Below, one piece after another: positions 7,490 to 16,626 of a DNA stretch of 64,000 bases. Position numbers and translations under genes: made by a program. Position 1 is the stretch's first letter, and every line of letters starts with the position of its first letter. A model generated the notes under the pieces. It was given only the letters and a program-made list of their open reading frames with translations. It was not told the origin of the DNA and made no database searches. Source of the DNA: Lachnospiraceae bacterium (GTDB taxonomy: Bacteria; Bacillota; Clostridia; Lachnospirales; Lachnospiraceae); NCBI GenBank assembly GCA_022800815.1, contig JAAWRC010000004.1:1-64000 (forward strand), in the 5' to 3' direction.

Positions 7490-9508
7490 ATGAGGGATTT
7501 TCTTCCTGTTTGTCCGGCGGACATGGAGCGGCGAGGCTGGGCTCAGACGGATTTTGTCTATATCATCGGGGATGCCTATGTGGACCATCCTTCCTTCGGG
7601 CCGGCCATCATCAGCCGCCTTTTGGAGTCCAGGGGCTACCGGGTGGGGATCATCGCCCAGCCGGACTGGCGGGACGAGAGGAGCATTCAGGTTTTCGGGC
7701 CGCCGAGGCTGGCGTTTTTGGTCTGCGGGGGAAACATGGACTCCATGGTCAACCATTATTCGGTTTCGGGGCGGCGGCGAGAGTCGGACGCCTATACGCC
7801 GGGTGGCGTCATGGGGCGGCGGCCAGATTATGCGGTGACAGTCTATTGCAATCTGATCCGAAAGGTCTATAAGCAGATTCCCGTGGTGATCGGCGGCATC
7901 GAGGCGAGTCTGAGACGGCTGGCCCATTATGACTACTGGTCGGATCAGGTGAAGCGGTCGATCCTGATGGATTCCCAGGCGGATATTTTAAGCTATGGGA
8001 TGGGGGAGCATTCGATTGTGGAGATTGCGGAGGCTCTGGAGGCGGGGATTCCGGTGTCGGAGATTTCTTATGTGGCGGGGACGGCTTACCGGACGAAGGT
8101 TCTGCCGGAGGATCTGCCCATGGAGATCCTGCCGGATTTTGAGACGGTGAGGACGGACAAGGGGGCCTATGCGGAGAGCTTTCGGACCCAGTACCGGAAC
8201 ACGGATCCTTTCCGGGGAAAGCGGCTGGCGGAGTCTTATGGGAGCCAGGGATACGTGGTGGTCAATCCGTCGGCCCGCCCTCTTTCGCAGACGGAGATGG
8301 ACGACGTGTACGCTCTCCCCTATATGCGGGCCTGGCATCCCATGTATGACGGGGCGGGAGGAATTCCGGCCTTTTCGGAGGTGAAGTTCAGCCTGGTCAG
8401 CAGCAGAGGGTGCTTCGGCGGCTGCAGTTTCTGCGCCCTCACTTTCCACCAGGGGCGGATCGTCCAGGCGAGAAGCCATGATTCCCTGGAGGCGGAGGCC
8501 AGGCTTCTGACCACGCTTCCGGATTTCAAGGGGTATATCCACGACGTGGGCGGGCCCACGGCGGATTTCAGGGGGCCGGCCTGTGAGAAGCAGGAACAGT
8601 CGGGGGCCTGCCCGGACCGGCAATGTCTGTTTCCGTCTCCCTGCCCGAACTTGAAGGTGAGCCACAGGGATTACGTGGCCCTTCTCAGAAGGCTCCGGGC
8701 CGTCCCGGGGGTGAAGCGGGTGTTTATCCGGTCGGGCATTCGTTTTGACTATGTCATGGCGGACCGGGACGACTCGTTTTTGCGGGAGCTCTGCCTCCAT
8801 CATGTGAGCGGCCAGCTCAAGGTGGCACCGGAGCATGTTGCTCCGGAGGTTTTAAGGCGGATGGGGAAGCCGGAGGCGGGGGTGTATCTGGCTTTTGCGG
8901 ATGTCTACGGGAGGATGAACGAGCGGCTTGGGAAGAGACAATATCTGGTCCCCTATCTCATGTCCTCCCATCCTGGGTGTACCATGAAGGATGCGGTGCT
9001 CCTGGCGGAGTATCTGCGGGATACGGGGCATATGCCGGAGCAGGTGCAGGATTTTTACCCGACGCCCTCGACCCTCTCCACCTGTATGTACCACACCGGC
9101 CTGGACCCGAGGACCATGGAGCCGGTCTACGTGCCGAAAAATCCCCATGAGAAGGCTATGCAGAGGGCGTTGATCCAGTATAAGCTTCCGAGAAACCGAA
9201 AGCTGGTGGAGGAGGCGCTTACCCTTGCGGGGCGGAGGGATCTGATCGGCTTTGGGCCGAAATGTCTGCTCCGCCCGGAGCGGCCAAAAGGCGCTCCCCC
9301 GAAGAAGGCGGCAGGGCAGACGGAGCGGGGCTGGGAGGGAAAGGGCCGGTGCAGAGAAGGAGAAGGAAAGAAAAAAGTAACCATAAGGAATCGGCATAAG
9401 AAAAAATGTAAGGAGGGTATTTATGGAACTGATTTTTTTGGGGGCGGACCACGAGGTGACGGGAAGCTGCCACATGGTGAGGGCGGCGGGAAAGAATTTT
9501 TTGATTGA
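7490..9508 (+). CDS. ygiQ: YgiQ-family radical SAM protein
   Basis: A large radical SAM protein (672 residues). The 4Fe-4S motif is RGCFGGCSFC (Cys308, Cys312, Cys315). The N-terminus (MRDFLPVCPADMERRGW) and the segment YIIGDAYVDHPSFG are characteristic of YgiQ. The reaction is unknown for the family. The typical basic C-terminus (TIRNRHKKK) is reached near 9405, but the frame then continues for about 30 more codons into the next gene in another frame, an 86-base overlap. This suggests the ancestral stop has been lost, or that there is a frameshift near the 3' end. It starts seven bases after the HAD gene. Confidence 0.88.
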   Translation: MRDFLPVCPADMERRGWAQTDFVYIIGDAYVDHPSFGPAIISRLLESRGYRVGIIAQPDWRDERSIQVFGPPRLAFLVCGGNMDSMVNHYSVSGRRRESDAYTPGGVMGRRPDYAVTVYCNLIRKVYKQIPVVIGGIEASLRRLAHYDYWSDQVKRSILMDSQADILSYGMGEHSIVEIAEALEAGIPVSEISYVAGTAYRTKVLPEDLPMEILPDFETVRTDKGAYAESFRTQYRNTDPFRGKRLAESYGSQGYVVVNPSARPLSQTEMDDVYALPYMRAWHPMYDGAGGIPAFSEVKFSLVSSRGCFGGCSFCALTFHQGRIVQARSHDSLEAEARLLTTLPDFKGYIHDVGGPTADFRGPACEKQEQSGACPDRQCLFPSPCPNLKVSHRDYVALLRRLRAVPGVKRVFIRSGIRFDYVMADRDDSFLRELCLHHVSGQLKVAPEHVAPEVLRRMGKPEAGVYLAFADVYGRMNERLGKRQYLVPYLMSSHPGCTMKDAVLLAEYLRDTGHMPEQVQDFYPTPSTLSTCMYHTGLDPRTMEPVYVPKNPHEKAMQRALIQYKLPRNRKLVEEALTLAGRRDLIGFGPKCLLRPERPKGAPPKKAAGQTERGWEGKGRCREGEGKKKVTIRNRHKKKCKEGIYGTDFFGGGPRGDGKLPHGEGGGKEFFD

Positions 9509-11027
9509 CTGTGGCATGGAGCAGGGGGAGGACATTTACGAGAATCAGGAGATTCCGGTCTCTGCCTCGGAGATCGACGCCGTGTTCCTGACTCATGCCC
9601 ACATTGACCATTCGGGGCTGCTGCCCTTGATCTATGCGAAGGGATTCCGGGGGGAGGTCTATGCCACCAGGCCCACCTGTGACCTGTGCCAGATCATGCT
9701 CCGTGACAGCGCCCACATCCAGGAGTTTGAGGCGGAGTGGCGGAACCGGAAGGCGAAGCGGTCCGGCGGACCGGAGTACGTGCCTCTCTATACCATGGAG
9801 GATGCGGAAGGGCTTCTGAAACATCTGGTTCCCTGTGAGTATGACGAGGAGGTTTCCGTTTGTGAGGGGATCCGTCTGCGGTTCACGGACGTGGGCCACC
9901 TTCTCGGCTCCGCCAGTATCGAAATTTGGATGACGGAGGATGAAGAGACGAGGAAGCTGGTGTTTTCCGGGGACGTGGGAAACCGGTTCCAGCCGCTGAT
10001 CAAGCGTCCTCATTATCTGGAGATGGCCGATTACGTGGTCATGGAATCCACTTATGGGAACCGATTCCACAGCGAGGTGCCAGTGGACTATGTGAAAGAG
10101 CTCTCGGCGGTGATCCAGCGGACCTTTGACCGGGGCGGCAACGTGGTGATCCCTGCCTTTGCCGTGGGCCGGACCCAGGAGCTTCTCTACTATCTGCGGA
10201 AGATCAAGGAGGACGGCCTGGTGAAGGGCCACGGGAATTTCAAGGTTTTCGTGGACAGCCCGCTGGCCGTGGAGGCGACCAACATCTTTAACAAGTACAA
10301 GTACAATTGCTTCGGCAAGGAGGCCATGGAGCTTTTGAACCGGGGCATCGACCCGATCAAGTTTGACGGGCTGACCCTGTCCATCACCAGCGACGATTCC
10401 AAGATGATCAATTTTGACGAGGAGCCGAAGGTGATCCTCTCGGCCTCCGGCATGTGTGAGGCGGGCCGGATCCGCCATCATCTGAAGCACAACCTCTGGC
10501 GGCCGGAGTCCACGGTGCTCTTCGTGGGCTATCAGTCCAAGGGGACCCTGGGGCGGTCTCTGATGGAGGGGGCGAAGTCGGTGCGGCTCTTCGGCGAGAC
10601 CATCGAGGTGCGGGCGGAGATCAAGAAGCTGGACGGGATCAGCGGCCATGCGGACAAGTTCGGCCTTCTGGCCTGGATCAACGCCTTCTGGCCCAAGCCT
10701 CTCAAGGTGTTCGTGGTCCACGGCGAGGACAACGTGTGTGACGAGTTTGCGGAATGTCTTCGGAAGGAGCACGGTTTTGAGACGGCGGCGCCTTTCAGCG
10801 GCTCTGTCTATGACATGAAGGCGGACATGTGGGTCAAGGAGGATGCGCCGGTGCTGGTCCGCAAGGAGAAGGCGGCGGCGAGGAAGGCCAGCCAGGTGTT
10901 CGAGCGCCTGCTGGCGGCCGGGGAGCGCCTTTTGGCCATCATCCGCCGGAGCGAGGGCGGGGCCAACAAGGATCTGGCGAGGATGGCCGATCAGATTCAC
11001 ATGCTCTGCGACAAATGGGAGAGATAG
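9423..11027 (+). CDS. MBL-fold/beta-CASP metallo-hydrolase (RNase-like)
   Basis: A 534-residue metallo-beta-lactamase-fold protein. The HxHxDH zinc motif is THAHIDHSG (residues 57-65). The middle carries a beta-CASP insertion, and the C-terminal RMMBL segment contains SGHADKFGLL and FVVHGEDN. This architecture is typical of RNase J/CPSF73-like ribonucleases, here the shorter YSH1-like type. A strong GGAGGG site precedes the ATG at 9423. An RNA-processing role is known for the family and inferred here. Confidence 0.85.
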   Translation: MELIFLGADHEVTGSCHMVRAAGKNFLIDCGMEQGEDIYENQEIPVSASEIDAVFLTHAHIDHSGLLPLIYAKGFRGEVYATRPTCDLCQIMLRDSAHIQEFEAEWRNRKAKRSGGPEYVPLYTMEDAEGLLKHLVPCEYDEEVSVCEGIRLRFTDVGHLLGSASIEIWMTEDEETRKLVFSGDVGNRFQPLIKRPHYLEMADYVVMESTYGNRFHSEVPVDYVKELSAVIQRTFDRGGNVVIPAFAVGRTQELLYYLRKIKEDGLVKGHGNFKVFVDSPLAVEATNIFNKYKYNCFGKEAMELLNRGIDPIKFDGLTLSITSDDSKMINFDEEPKVILSASGMCEAGRIRHHLKHNLWRPESTVLFVGYQSKGTLGRSLMEGAKSVRLFGETIEVRAEIKKLDGISGHADKFGLLAWINAFWPKPLKVFVVHGEDNVCDEFAECLRKEHGFETAAPFSGSVYDMKADMWVKEDAPVLVRKEKAAARKASQVFERLLAAGERLLAIIRRSEGGANKDLARMADQIHMLCDKWER

Positions 11028-11035
11028 GAACGGCG

Positions 11036-11593
11036 ATGGAAAAAGGAATTTACGGTTACGGAAAGAAAAAGCTTCTCAGGCAGTGTCTTTTTTGCGGGAT
11101 CTGCCTGGTGTTGTCCCTAGGGGCGGTGCTTGCGGGATACCTGGCCACCGGTAAGCGGACCAATATCTGGACCATCGGGGCGGTGTTCCCGATGATCCCG
11201 GCCGCCATGTTCCTGGTGAACATCATTGCCAGGAGCAAGGGCCTGCCCCTCGGGAGGCGGGAATATGAACGGTTTGCGGCCGTGAGCGGGGGGCAGGTGA
11301 CGGCCTGTGACATGATTCTCACGGCTAACGACAAGCTGGTGCCCGTCCAGGTCTCCGTCCTCCATGGGACGGGGATCGCCGCCTACACGACCTCAAAGAA
11401 GCTGGACGTGAAGGAGACGGAGCGGGACGTGAACGGTCTGTTGAAGAGCGTGGGAATCTATTCCAGGATCCAGATTTTCACGGACTATGAGGCCTTTCTC
11501 AAGCGGGTCGGGGGCATCCGGCCCCCGGCCTCGGAGGAGGAGAGGGCGGAGCTCGAGAAGAAGCGGACGGACTTGCTGGTGTATTCGATGTGA
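11036..11593 (+). CDS. conserved hypothetical membrane protein
   Basis: 185 residues, not assigned to a named family. Two membrane segments lie near the N-terminus (about residues 13-35 and 42-62), followed by a soluble domain of about 120 residues with the segment KLDVKETERDVNGLLKSVG. It begins 8 bases after the MBL protein and ends 24 bases before the pseudouridine synthase, so it is part of that operon. No catalytic motif is visible. Confidence 0.7.
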   Translation: MEKGIYGYGKKKLLRQCLFCGICLVLSLGAVLAGYLATGKRTNIWTIGAVFPMIPAAMFLVNIIARSKGLPLGRREYERFAAVSGGQVTACDMILTANDKLVPVQVSVLHGTGIAAYTTSKKLDVKETERDVNGLLKSVGIYSRIQIFTDYEAFLKRVGGIRPPASEEERAELEKKRTDLLVYSM

Positions 11594-11617
11594 ATCGTGG
11601 AGGCGGGAGAAGGATTC

Positions 11618-12601
11618 ATGAGGGAAATTTTGGTCGGGGCTGAGGGCGCCGGGCAGCGGTTGGACAAGTATCTGCAGAAGTACATGGCGAAGGCACCCAA
11701 AAGCTTTTTTTACAAGATGCTGCGGAAGAAAAACATCACCTGTAACCGGAAAAAATGCGACGGCAGTGAGCGGCTGGAGAAGGGGGACCGGATCCAGCTC
11801 TTTCTCTCGGAGGAAACCATTGAGGGGTTTCGGCGAGAGACGGCGGCAAAGGAGCAGTTTCCCGTGTCGAAGCTGGACATTCTCTATGAGGACGGGGAGG
11901 TGCTTTTGATCAACAAGCCGGCCGGGATGCTTTCTCAGCGGGCGGAGGAGGGGGAGCCTTCCCTGGTGGAGTATCTGCTGGGCTATCTGGTCCAGTCGGG
12001 GCAGACTTCCATGGAGGCCCTGCGCAGCTTCCGGCCCTCTGTCTGCAACCGGTTGGACCGCAATACCAGCGGCCTTGTCACGGCCGGGAAGTCTCAAGCG
12101 GCTCTCCGGGAGCTTTCCTTTTTGTTCCGGGAACGGTCGGTGAGGAAGTATTATCTTTGCCTGGTGAAGGGACGGGTGGAACGGGAAGGGCAGCTTTGTG
12201 GATGGCTTCTCAAGGACAGAGGCGTCAATCAGGTGACGGTGTCCCGGCAGTACCGGGAGGGGGCGTCCGAGATCCGCACGGTTTTTGCGCCTCTGGCCCA
12301 CGGGTCGGAGGTGACGCTCTTAAAGGTGGAGCTGATCACCGGCAAGACTCATCAGATTCGGGCCCACCTGGCGGACTTAGGCCATCCGGTCGTCGGGGAC
12401 GGGAAGTACGGGGACGGGACGGTGAACCGCAGATACCGGGAGCGGTACGGAGTCTCGTCTCAGCTTCTCCACGCCTGGCGGATGGAGTTCCCGGAGTTTT
12501 CCGGGGCCCTCTCGGGGCTTTCCGGGAAAACGGTGGAGGCTCCTTTGCCGGAGGTGTTTGGGAGAGTCCTTGCGGGGGAGGGAATCCGCCTGCGGCCCTG
12601 A
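11618..12601 (+). CDS. RluA-family 23S rRNA/tRNA pseudouridine synthase
   Basis: A 327-residue pseudouridine synthase with an N-terminal S4-like RNA-binding domain (about residues 10-70) and the catalytic segment NRLDRNTSGL with Asp147. The later GKTHQIRAHLADLGHP motif fits the RluC/RluD branch. Target uridines cannot be resolved. ATG 11618 has GGGAGAAGG just upstream; an earlier GTG at 11597 is less likely. Confidence 0.9.
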   Translation: MREILVGAEGAGQRLDKYLQKYMAKAPKSFFYKMLRKKNITCNRKKCDGSERLEKGDRIQLFLSEETIEGFRRETAAKEQFPVSKLDILYEDGEVLLINKPAGMLSQRAEEGEPSLVEYLLGYLVQSGQTSMEALRSFRPSVCNRLDRNTSGLVTAGKSQAALRELSFLFRERSVRKYYLCLVKGRVEREGQLCGWLLKDRGVNQVTVSRQYREGASEIRTVFAPLAHGSEVTLLKVELITGKTHQIRAHLADLGHPVVGDGKYGDGTVNRRYRERYGVSSQLLHAWRMEFPEFSGALSGLSGKTVEAPLPEVFGRVLAGEGIRLRP

Positions 12602-12713
12602 GACCGTTTACCTGTGCGGGGCTTTGAAAATTTTCTACCTGCGGGGCTGGAATATGGGATGTTGTCTCTGGCGGGAAACGGCCGTTTGAGGCAGACGAAA
12701 GGGAGGGGAAGGC

Positions 12714-13250
12714 ATGGCGACCTGGGGGTCCAGGGGACTTAGAGGTTCGACTCTGGAGGAGTTGATCAATCGTACCAATGAGAAATACCGGGACGGCGGG
12801 CTGGCCCTGATCCAGAAGATTCCCACGCCCATCAAGCCGGTCAAGATCGACAAGGAGAGCCGCCACATTACCCTGGCCTATTTTGACCAGAAGAGTACGG
12901 TGGATTATATCGGGGCGGTCCAGGGGATTCCGGTCTGCTTTGACGCCAAGGAGTGCGTGAGCACCACCTTTCCCCTCCAGAATGTCCATGAGCACCAGAT
13001 GGCCTTCATGGAGGCTTTTGAGAGGCAGGGAGGGATTTCCTTTATCATTTTGTATTTTACCGGGCTGGATGAGTTTTATTACGTGCCCTTTCGGGACCTG
13101 CTCGTGTATTGGAGACGGGGGAAGGAGGGAGGAAGGAAGAGCTTCACCTATGGGGAGCTTGACAAGAGTTTCCGGATTCCATTCCGGCACGGGGCCTATG
13201 TCCATTATCTGGAAATGCTGCAAAAGGATTTGGGGGAGCGGACGGTTTGA
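12714..13250 (+). CDS. recU: Holliday junction resolvase RecU
   Basis: A 178-residue RecU. The PD-(D/E)XK-type active site appears as Asp64 in STVDYIG and Asp77-x-Lys79 in CFDAKEC, and the N-terminal GSTLEELINRTNEKYR segment is typical. It cleaves four-way junctions during recombination and chromosome segregation in Firmicutes. It lacks its usual partner ponA here. The ATG has GGGAGGGG upstream. Promoter not identified; the preceding 110 bases hold no other gene. Confidence 0.93.
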   Translation: MATWGSRGLRGSTLEELINRTNEKYRDGGLALIQKIPTPIKPVKIDKESRHITLAYFDQKSTVDYIGAVQGIPVCFDAKECVSTTFPLQNVHEHQMAFMEAFERQGGISFIILYFTGLDEFYYVPFRDLLVYWRRGKEGGRKSFTYGELDKSFRIPFRHGAYVHYLEMLQKDLGERTV

Positions 13251-13275
13251 TCATCGGAGATGGAGGTGGGCGTGA

Positions 13276-14997
13276 ATGGATGCCATGAAGAAATTACCCG
13301 TGGGGATTGAAGGCTTTCAGGAATTACGGACGGAGGATTTTTATTATGTGGATAAGACGGGGCTGATTCGGGAGCTTTTGAACAACTGGGGGAAAGTGAA
13401 TCTGTTTACCCGTCCCAGGCGGTTCGGGAAGTCCCTGAACATGGACATGCTCAAATCGTTTTTTGAATATGGTGCGGACCGGGAGCTCTTTGACGGCCTG
13501 GAGATCGCAGGGGAGAGGGAGCTTTGTGAGCGCTACCTGGGGCGGTTCCCGGTGATCTCCATTACTTTGAAGGGGGCGGCGGCCAGAAGCTACGGGGAGG
13601 CGCTGGCCATGCTCCGCTCCATTATCGGGAGTGAGGCCATGCGGTTTGACTTTCTTTTGGAGAGCGGACGGCTTTCGGACGGGGAGAAGGACCGGTATCG
13701 GCAGTTGATTCGGATTTCTTCAGACGGCCGTCGGGAGTTTGCCATGTCGTCGGAGGCGCTTGGGGGCAGTCTGAAACTGTTGTCCCAGCTTCTCCACAAG
13801 CATTACGGGCAGAAGGTGATCCTGTTGATCGATGAATACGACGTTCCCCTGGACCGGGCGCAGAGAGCCGGGTATTATGAGGAGATGGCGGATCTGCTCC
13901 GAATCCTGTTCGGCCAGGCGCTCAAGACAAATCCGAACCTGTATTTTGCGGTCATGACCGGGTGTCTGCGGATTGCGAAGGAGAGTATTTTCACAGGGCT
14001 TAACAATCTGAATGTCTTTTCGATCATTGACGTTCCTTTTGCGGAGTATTTTGGCTTTTCCGACGGGGAAGTGCGGGACATGCTGGCTTATTACGGTCTC
14101 GGCGACAGGTACGGGGTGATGAAGGAGTGGTATGACGGCTATCGGTTCGGGAATGGATCGGTTTACTGTCCCTGGGACGTGATCAGTTATGTAAAGCTTC
14201 TGCGCTCCGACCCGGAGGCGGAGCCGAGGGCTTTTTGGGCCAACACCAGCGGCAACGAGATTGTCCGGACCTTTCTGGAGCGGGCGGGGGCCAGCACCAG
14301 GCGGGAGATGGAGGTCCTGGTGGACGGCGGGACAGTGGGGAAAAAGCTGAACCATGAGCTGACCTACCGGGAGCTGTATCAGAATATCGACAATCTCTGG
14401 AGCGTCCTTTTCACCACGGGCTATCTGACCTGGCAGGGAAAGCCGGACGGGGACGTGTATGACCTGAAGATCCCCAATCTGGAGCTCAGAAAAATCTATA
14501 TCGACCAGATTATGGAGTGGTTTAAGGAAGAAGCGGGGCGGGATGCGCCGAAGCTGGACGCCCTCTGCCTGGCCTTTGCGGCGGGGGATGCAGCGGCGGT
14601 CGAGCGGCAGTTTGCGGCCTATCTCAGGAGGACCATCAGTATCCGGGACACCAGTGTGCGGAAGAATAAAAAAGAAAATTTCTTCCACGGGCTTTTGCTG
14701 GGGCTTTTGAGCCACAGGGAGGACTGGGTCGTCCGCTCCAACCAGGAGTCCGGCGTGGGGTTCAGCGACATCCTGGTGGAGATTGAGGAGGAGAACAGGG
14801 GAATTGTGATCGAGGTCAAGTACCCGGACGGGGGCGATCTGGAGGTCGGCTGCAAGGAGGCGCTGGCGCAGATTGAGGAGAAGGAGTATGAGGAAAAACT
14901 CCGGGAGGACGGGATGGAGACCGTCTTAAGGTACGGGATCGCCTGCAGGAGGAAGAGCTGCCGGGTGATGCTGGCGGGGGAGACCGACAAGAGGTGA
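13276..14997 (+). CDS. AAA-ATPase-like protein with C-terminal PD-(D/E)XK nuclease domain
   Basis: A 573-residue protein of the AAA-ATPase-like/DUF1703 type, abundant in gut Firmicutes and Bacteroidetes. The P-loop is the variant RPRRFGKSL (residues 46-54), and Walker B is VILLIDEYD (about 180-188). The C-terminal region carries FSDILVEIEEENRG followed by IEVKY (about 495-517), the D...ExK core of a PD-(D/E)XK nuclease. Function is unproven; a role in defence or mobile-element biology is often suggested. It starts 25 bases after recU. Confidence 0.85.
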   Translation: MDAMKKLPVGIEGFQELRTEDFYYVDKTGLIRELLNNWGKVNLFTRPRRFGKSLNMDMLKSFFEYGADRELFDGLEIAGERELCERYLGRFPVISITLKGAAARSYGEALAMLRSIIGSEAMRFDFLLESGRLSDGEKDRYRQLIRISSDGRREFAMSSEALGGSLKLLSQLLHKHYGQKVILLIDEYDVPLDRAQRAGYYEEMADLLRILFGQALKTNPNLYFAVMTGCLRIAKESIFTGLNNLNVFSIIDVPFAEYFGFSDGEVRDMLAYYGLGDRYGVMKEWYDGYRFGNGSVYCPWDVISYVKLLRSDPEAEPRAFWANTSGNEIVRTFLERAGASTRREMEVLVDGGTVGKKLNHELTYRELYQNIDNLWSVLFTTGYLTWQGKPDGDVYDLKIPNLELRKIYIDQIMEWFKEEAGRDAPKLDALCLAFAAGDAAAVERQFAAYLRRTISIRDTSVRKNKKENFFHGLLLGLLSHREDWVVRSNQESGVGFSDILVEIEEENRGIVIEVKYPDGGDLEVGCKEALAQIEEKEYEEKLREDGMETVLRYGIACRRKSCRVMLAGETDKR

Positions 14998-15010
14998 ATG
15001 GATGTTCGGA

Positions 15011-15048
15011 GAAAATAGGGGGACTGCGCAGGCAGTCCCCCTATTTTC
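15011..15048. terminator. bidirectional terminator
   Basis: A 17-bp perfect stem (15011-15027 with 15032-15048) with a GCAG loop; AT-rich stem ends supply U tracts in both directions. It serves the AAA gene and the convergent lipoprotein gene. Confidence 0.9.
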
Positions 15049-15077
15049 TGTGGAATGGTTTGTGGCTTGGAAAGGGC

Positions 15078-16406
15078 TCAGTACCGATAGCCCTGTTCTG
15101 CGGACGTGATTTTTCCGCCGTTCTGGGTGAATTCGCCCACGGCTCCGCCGTCATCGATGTAGAGTCCGTCGTTTAAAATGAGGTGATCGACGGTTCCGGC
15201 CATGAGGGAGATGTTTCCGCCGTTGACGGTGATGCTCCCTTCGATGGAGCCGGCGTTTTCCAGATATCCGGTGTTGTCGATTCCCTGGGCGGCGACGATC
15301 CGGCAGTTCTGGGTCTCCACGGGTGTCTCATCCATCCCTTTCTCGACCTCCCCGTTGGAGAGCATTCCGGAGTTGGTGAAGGTGCCGTCTACCAGCAGGG
15401 AAGCGTCCTCCAGAACCCAGAGGAACCCGTCGTTGGAGAGGTCGGAGCGCACTTCCAGGGTCCCGTAAATGTTTAACTGGGCGTTTTCGGAGATGGACAG
15501 GGTGACGCCCTCGTCCAGGATCAGGTGTCCGAACACGCTGGTGAAGCCGTCGATGGTCAGGGTGTTGTCCCCGGCGCCGGCCTGGATGGTGATCGGCTGG
15601 TCGGCCTGGCTGCTCCGCATGAGTTCTTCAAAGTCTGCCGAGGACATAGGCAGGGTGTAGACACCGGTATCCGCCGCTTCCGTCTCCGGCGTCAGGGATT
15701 CGGTCTCCGGTTCCGACTCGGGGATGCTCTGTACCAGGTCGCTGTCCAGCTCGTCCAGCACGAACCGGGGGATGTCCATCCGGGTGAAGGGCTGGACTTC
15801 GATGCGGTTTTCCGTGCTTTTGACCAGATAAGCCATCTCCCCGGCGGAGACCTGGGCGCTCAAGCCCTCACTGGGAATCTCACAGGTCACGGTTCCCTCC
15901 AGGATGTAGACCGCACGGGGAGCGGCGGCGCTGACCCAGCCGCAGGTTCCGCGGATGCCCACGATCATGTCGCCGAATTCGATCTCCATGGTCTCATCCT
16001 CGGCCAGGGGCTCCGTCACATTGAAAAACAGGCTCCCCTGTTTGGCCGTGAGCGTCAGGTGTTTGTCTTCTTTCTGGACGGAGGCGGCACTCTCCTTGTC
16101 CATTTTGGCAAGTTTCGTGTCGTCCAGGTTGATCCAGCCGTAGCTTTCTGCCTGGGTGAAGAGCTGGTAGCCGCTGTAGAGGGGGAGCTTTTCCTGGAGT
16201 TCCTGGATCTCTTCTTTCTCATCCCACACGGTCACGTCTCCCACTGTCTTTTCCAGCCGCATGGTGGTTGCGTCGACGCTGGCTTCTGTCCCGGCTTCTC
16301 TGCCGGTTTCCCCGCTCTCCCCGCCGTCTCCCGACTTGCCGCCGCAGCCGGCGAGAAGGAGCGCCGCCGCAAGTAAGAGGGCGGTGATTTTTGATAATCG
16401 TTTCAT
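15078..16406 (-). CDS. FecR-like lipoprotein with beta-strand repeats
   Basis: A 442-residue lipoprotein: lipobox LLAGC (Cys21) after a hydrophobic signal. Residues about 95-180 resemble a FecR/iron-dicitrate regulator-type domain (an ITVEGD-like pattern around MEIEFGDMIVGIRGTCGWV and VYILEGTVTCE). After a Glu/Thr-rich linker (about 235-255), the C-terminal 190 residues are short repeated strands (INGGxI-, NxGxL-like), suggesting a right-handed beta-helix. It should be exposed outside the membrane. No sigma factor or anti-sigma gene is nearby, so a regulatory role is not supported; a surface or envelope-binding role is inference. Confidence 0.7.
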   Translation of the reverse strand: MKRLSKITALLLAAALLLAGCGGKSGDGGESGETGREAGTEASVDATTMRLEKTVGDVTVWDEKEEIQELQEKLPLYSGYQLFTQAESYGWINLDDTKLAKMDKESAASVQKEDKHLTLTAKQGSLFFNVTEPLAEDETMEIEFGDMIVGIRGTCGWVSAAAPRAVYILEGTVTCEIPSEGLSAQVSAGEMAYLVKSTENRIEVQPFTRMDIPRFVLDELDSDLVQSIPESEPETESLTPETEAADTGVYTLPMSSADFEELMRSSQADQPITIQAGAGDNTLTIDGFTSVFGHLILDEGVTLSISENAQLNIYGTLEVRSDLSNDGFLWVLEDASLLVDGTFTNSGMLSNGEVEKGMDETPVETQNCRIVAAQGIDNTGYLENAGSIEGSITVNGGNISLMAGTVDHLILNDGLYIDDGGAVGEFTQNGGKITSAEQGYRY

Positions 16407-16626
16407 AGCCGATGTTTCCTCCTGTTATTTTTGGATGATGCTGTCGGAACTGTCCGATGGAAATTCCGTTCTCATAGTAGCACGGGGAGTTCCCGGTGTC
16501 AAGGGAAGGGGATTTGATTTGGCTTGACCTCGAAAAGGGGCGAGTTTCAAATAAAGGATTGTTTGAGGCGAATTTTTTCTGAAAAAAGAAAAGCCTGAGA
16601 TTGCTGCCGATGTGAAAAAATGAATG

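Noticed and set aside
9219-11000. 593-codon open frame on the minus strand opposite ygiQ and the MBL gene
   Set aside because: High GC keeps antisense frames open; it is rich in His, Pro, Arg and Leu with no fold-like pattern, while the plus strand carries clear enzyme motifs.
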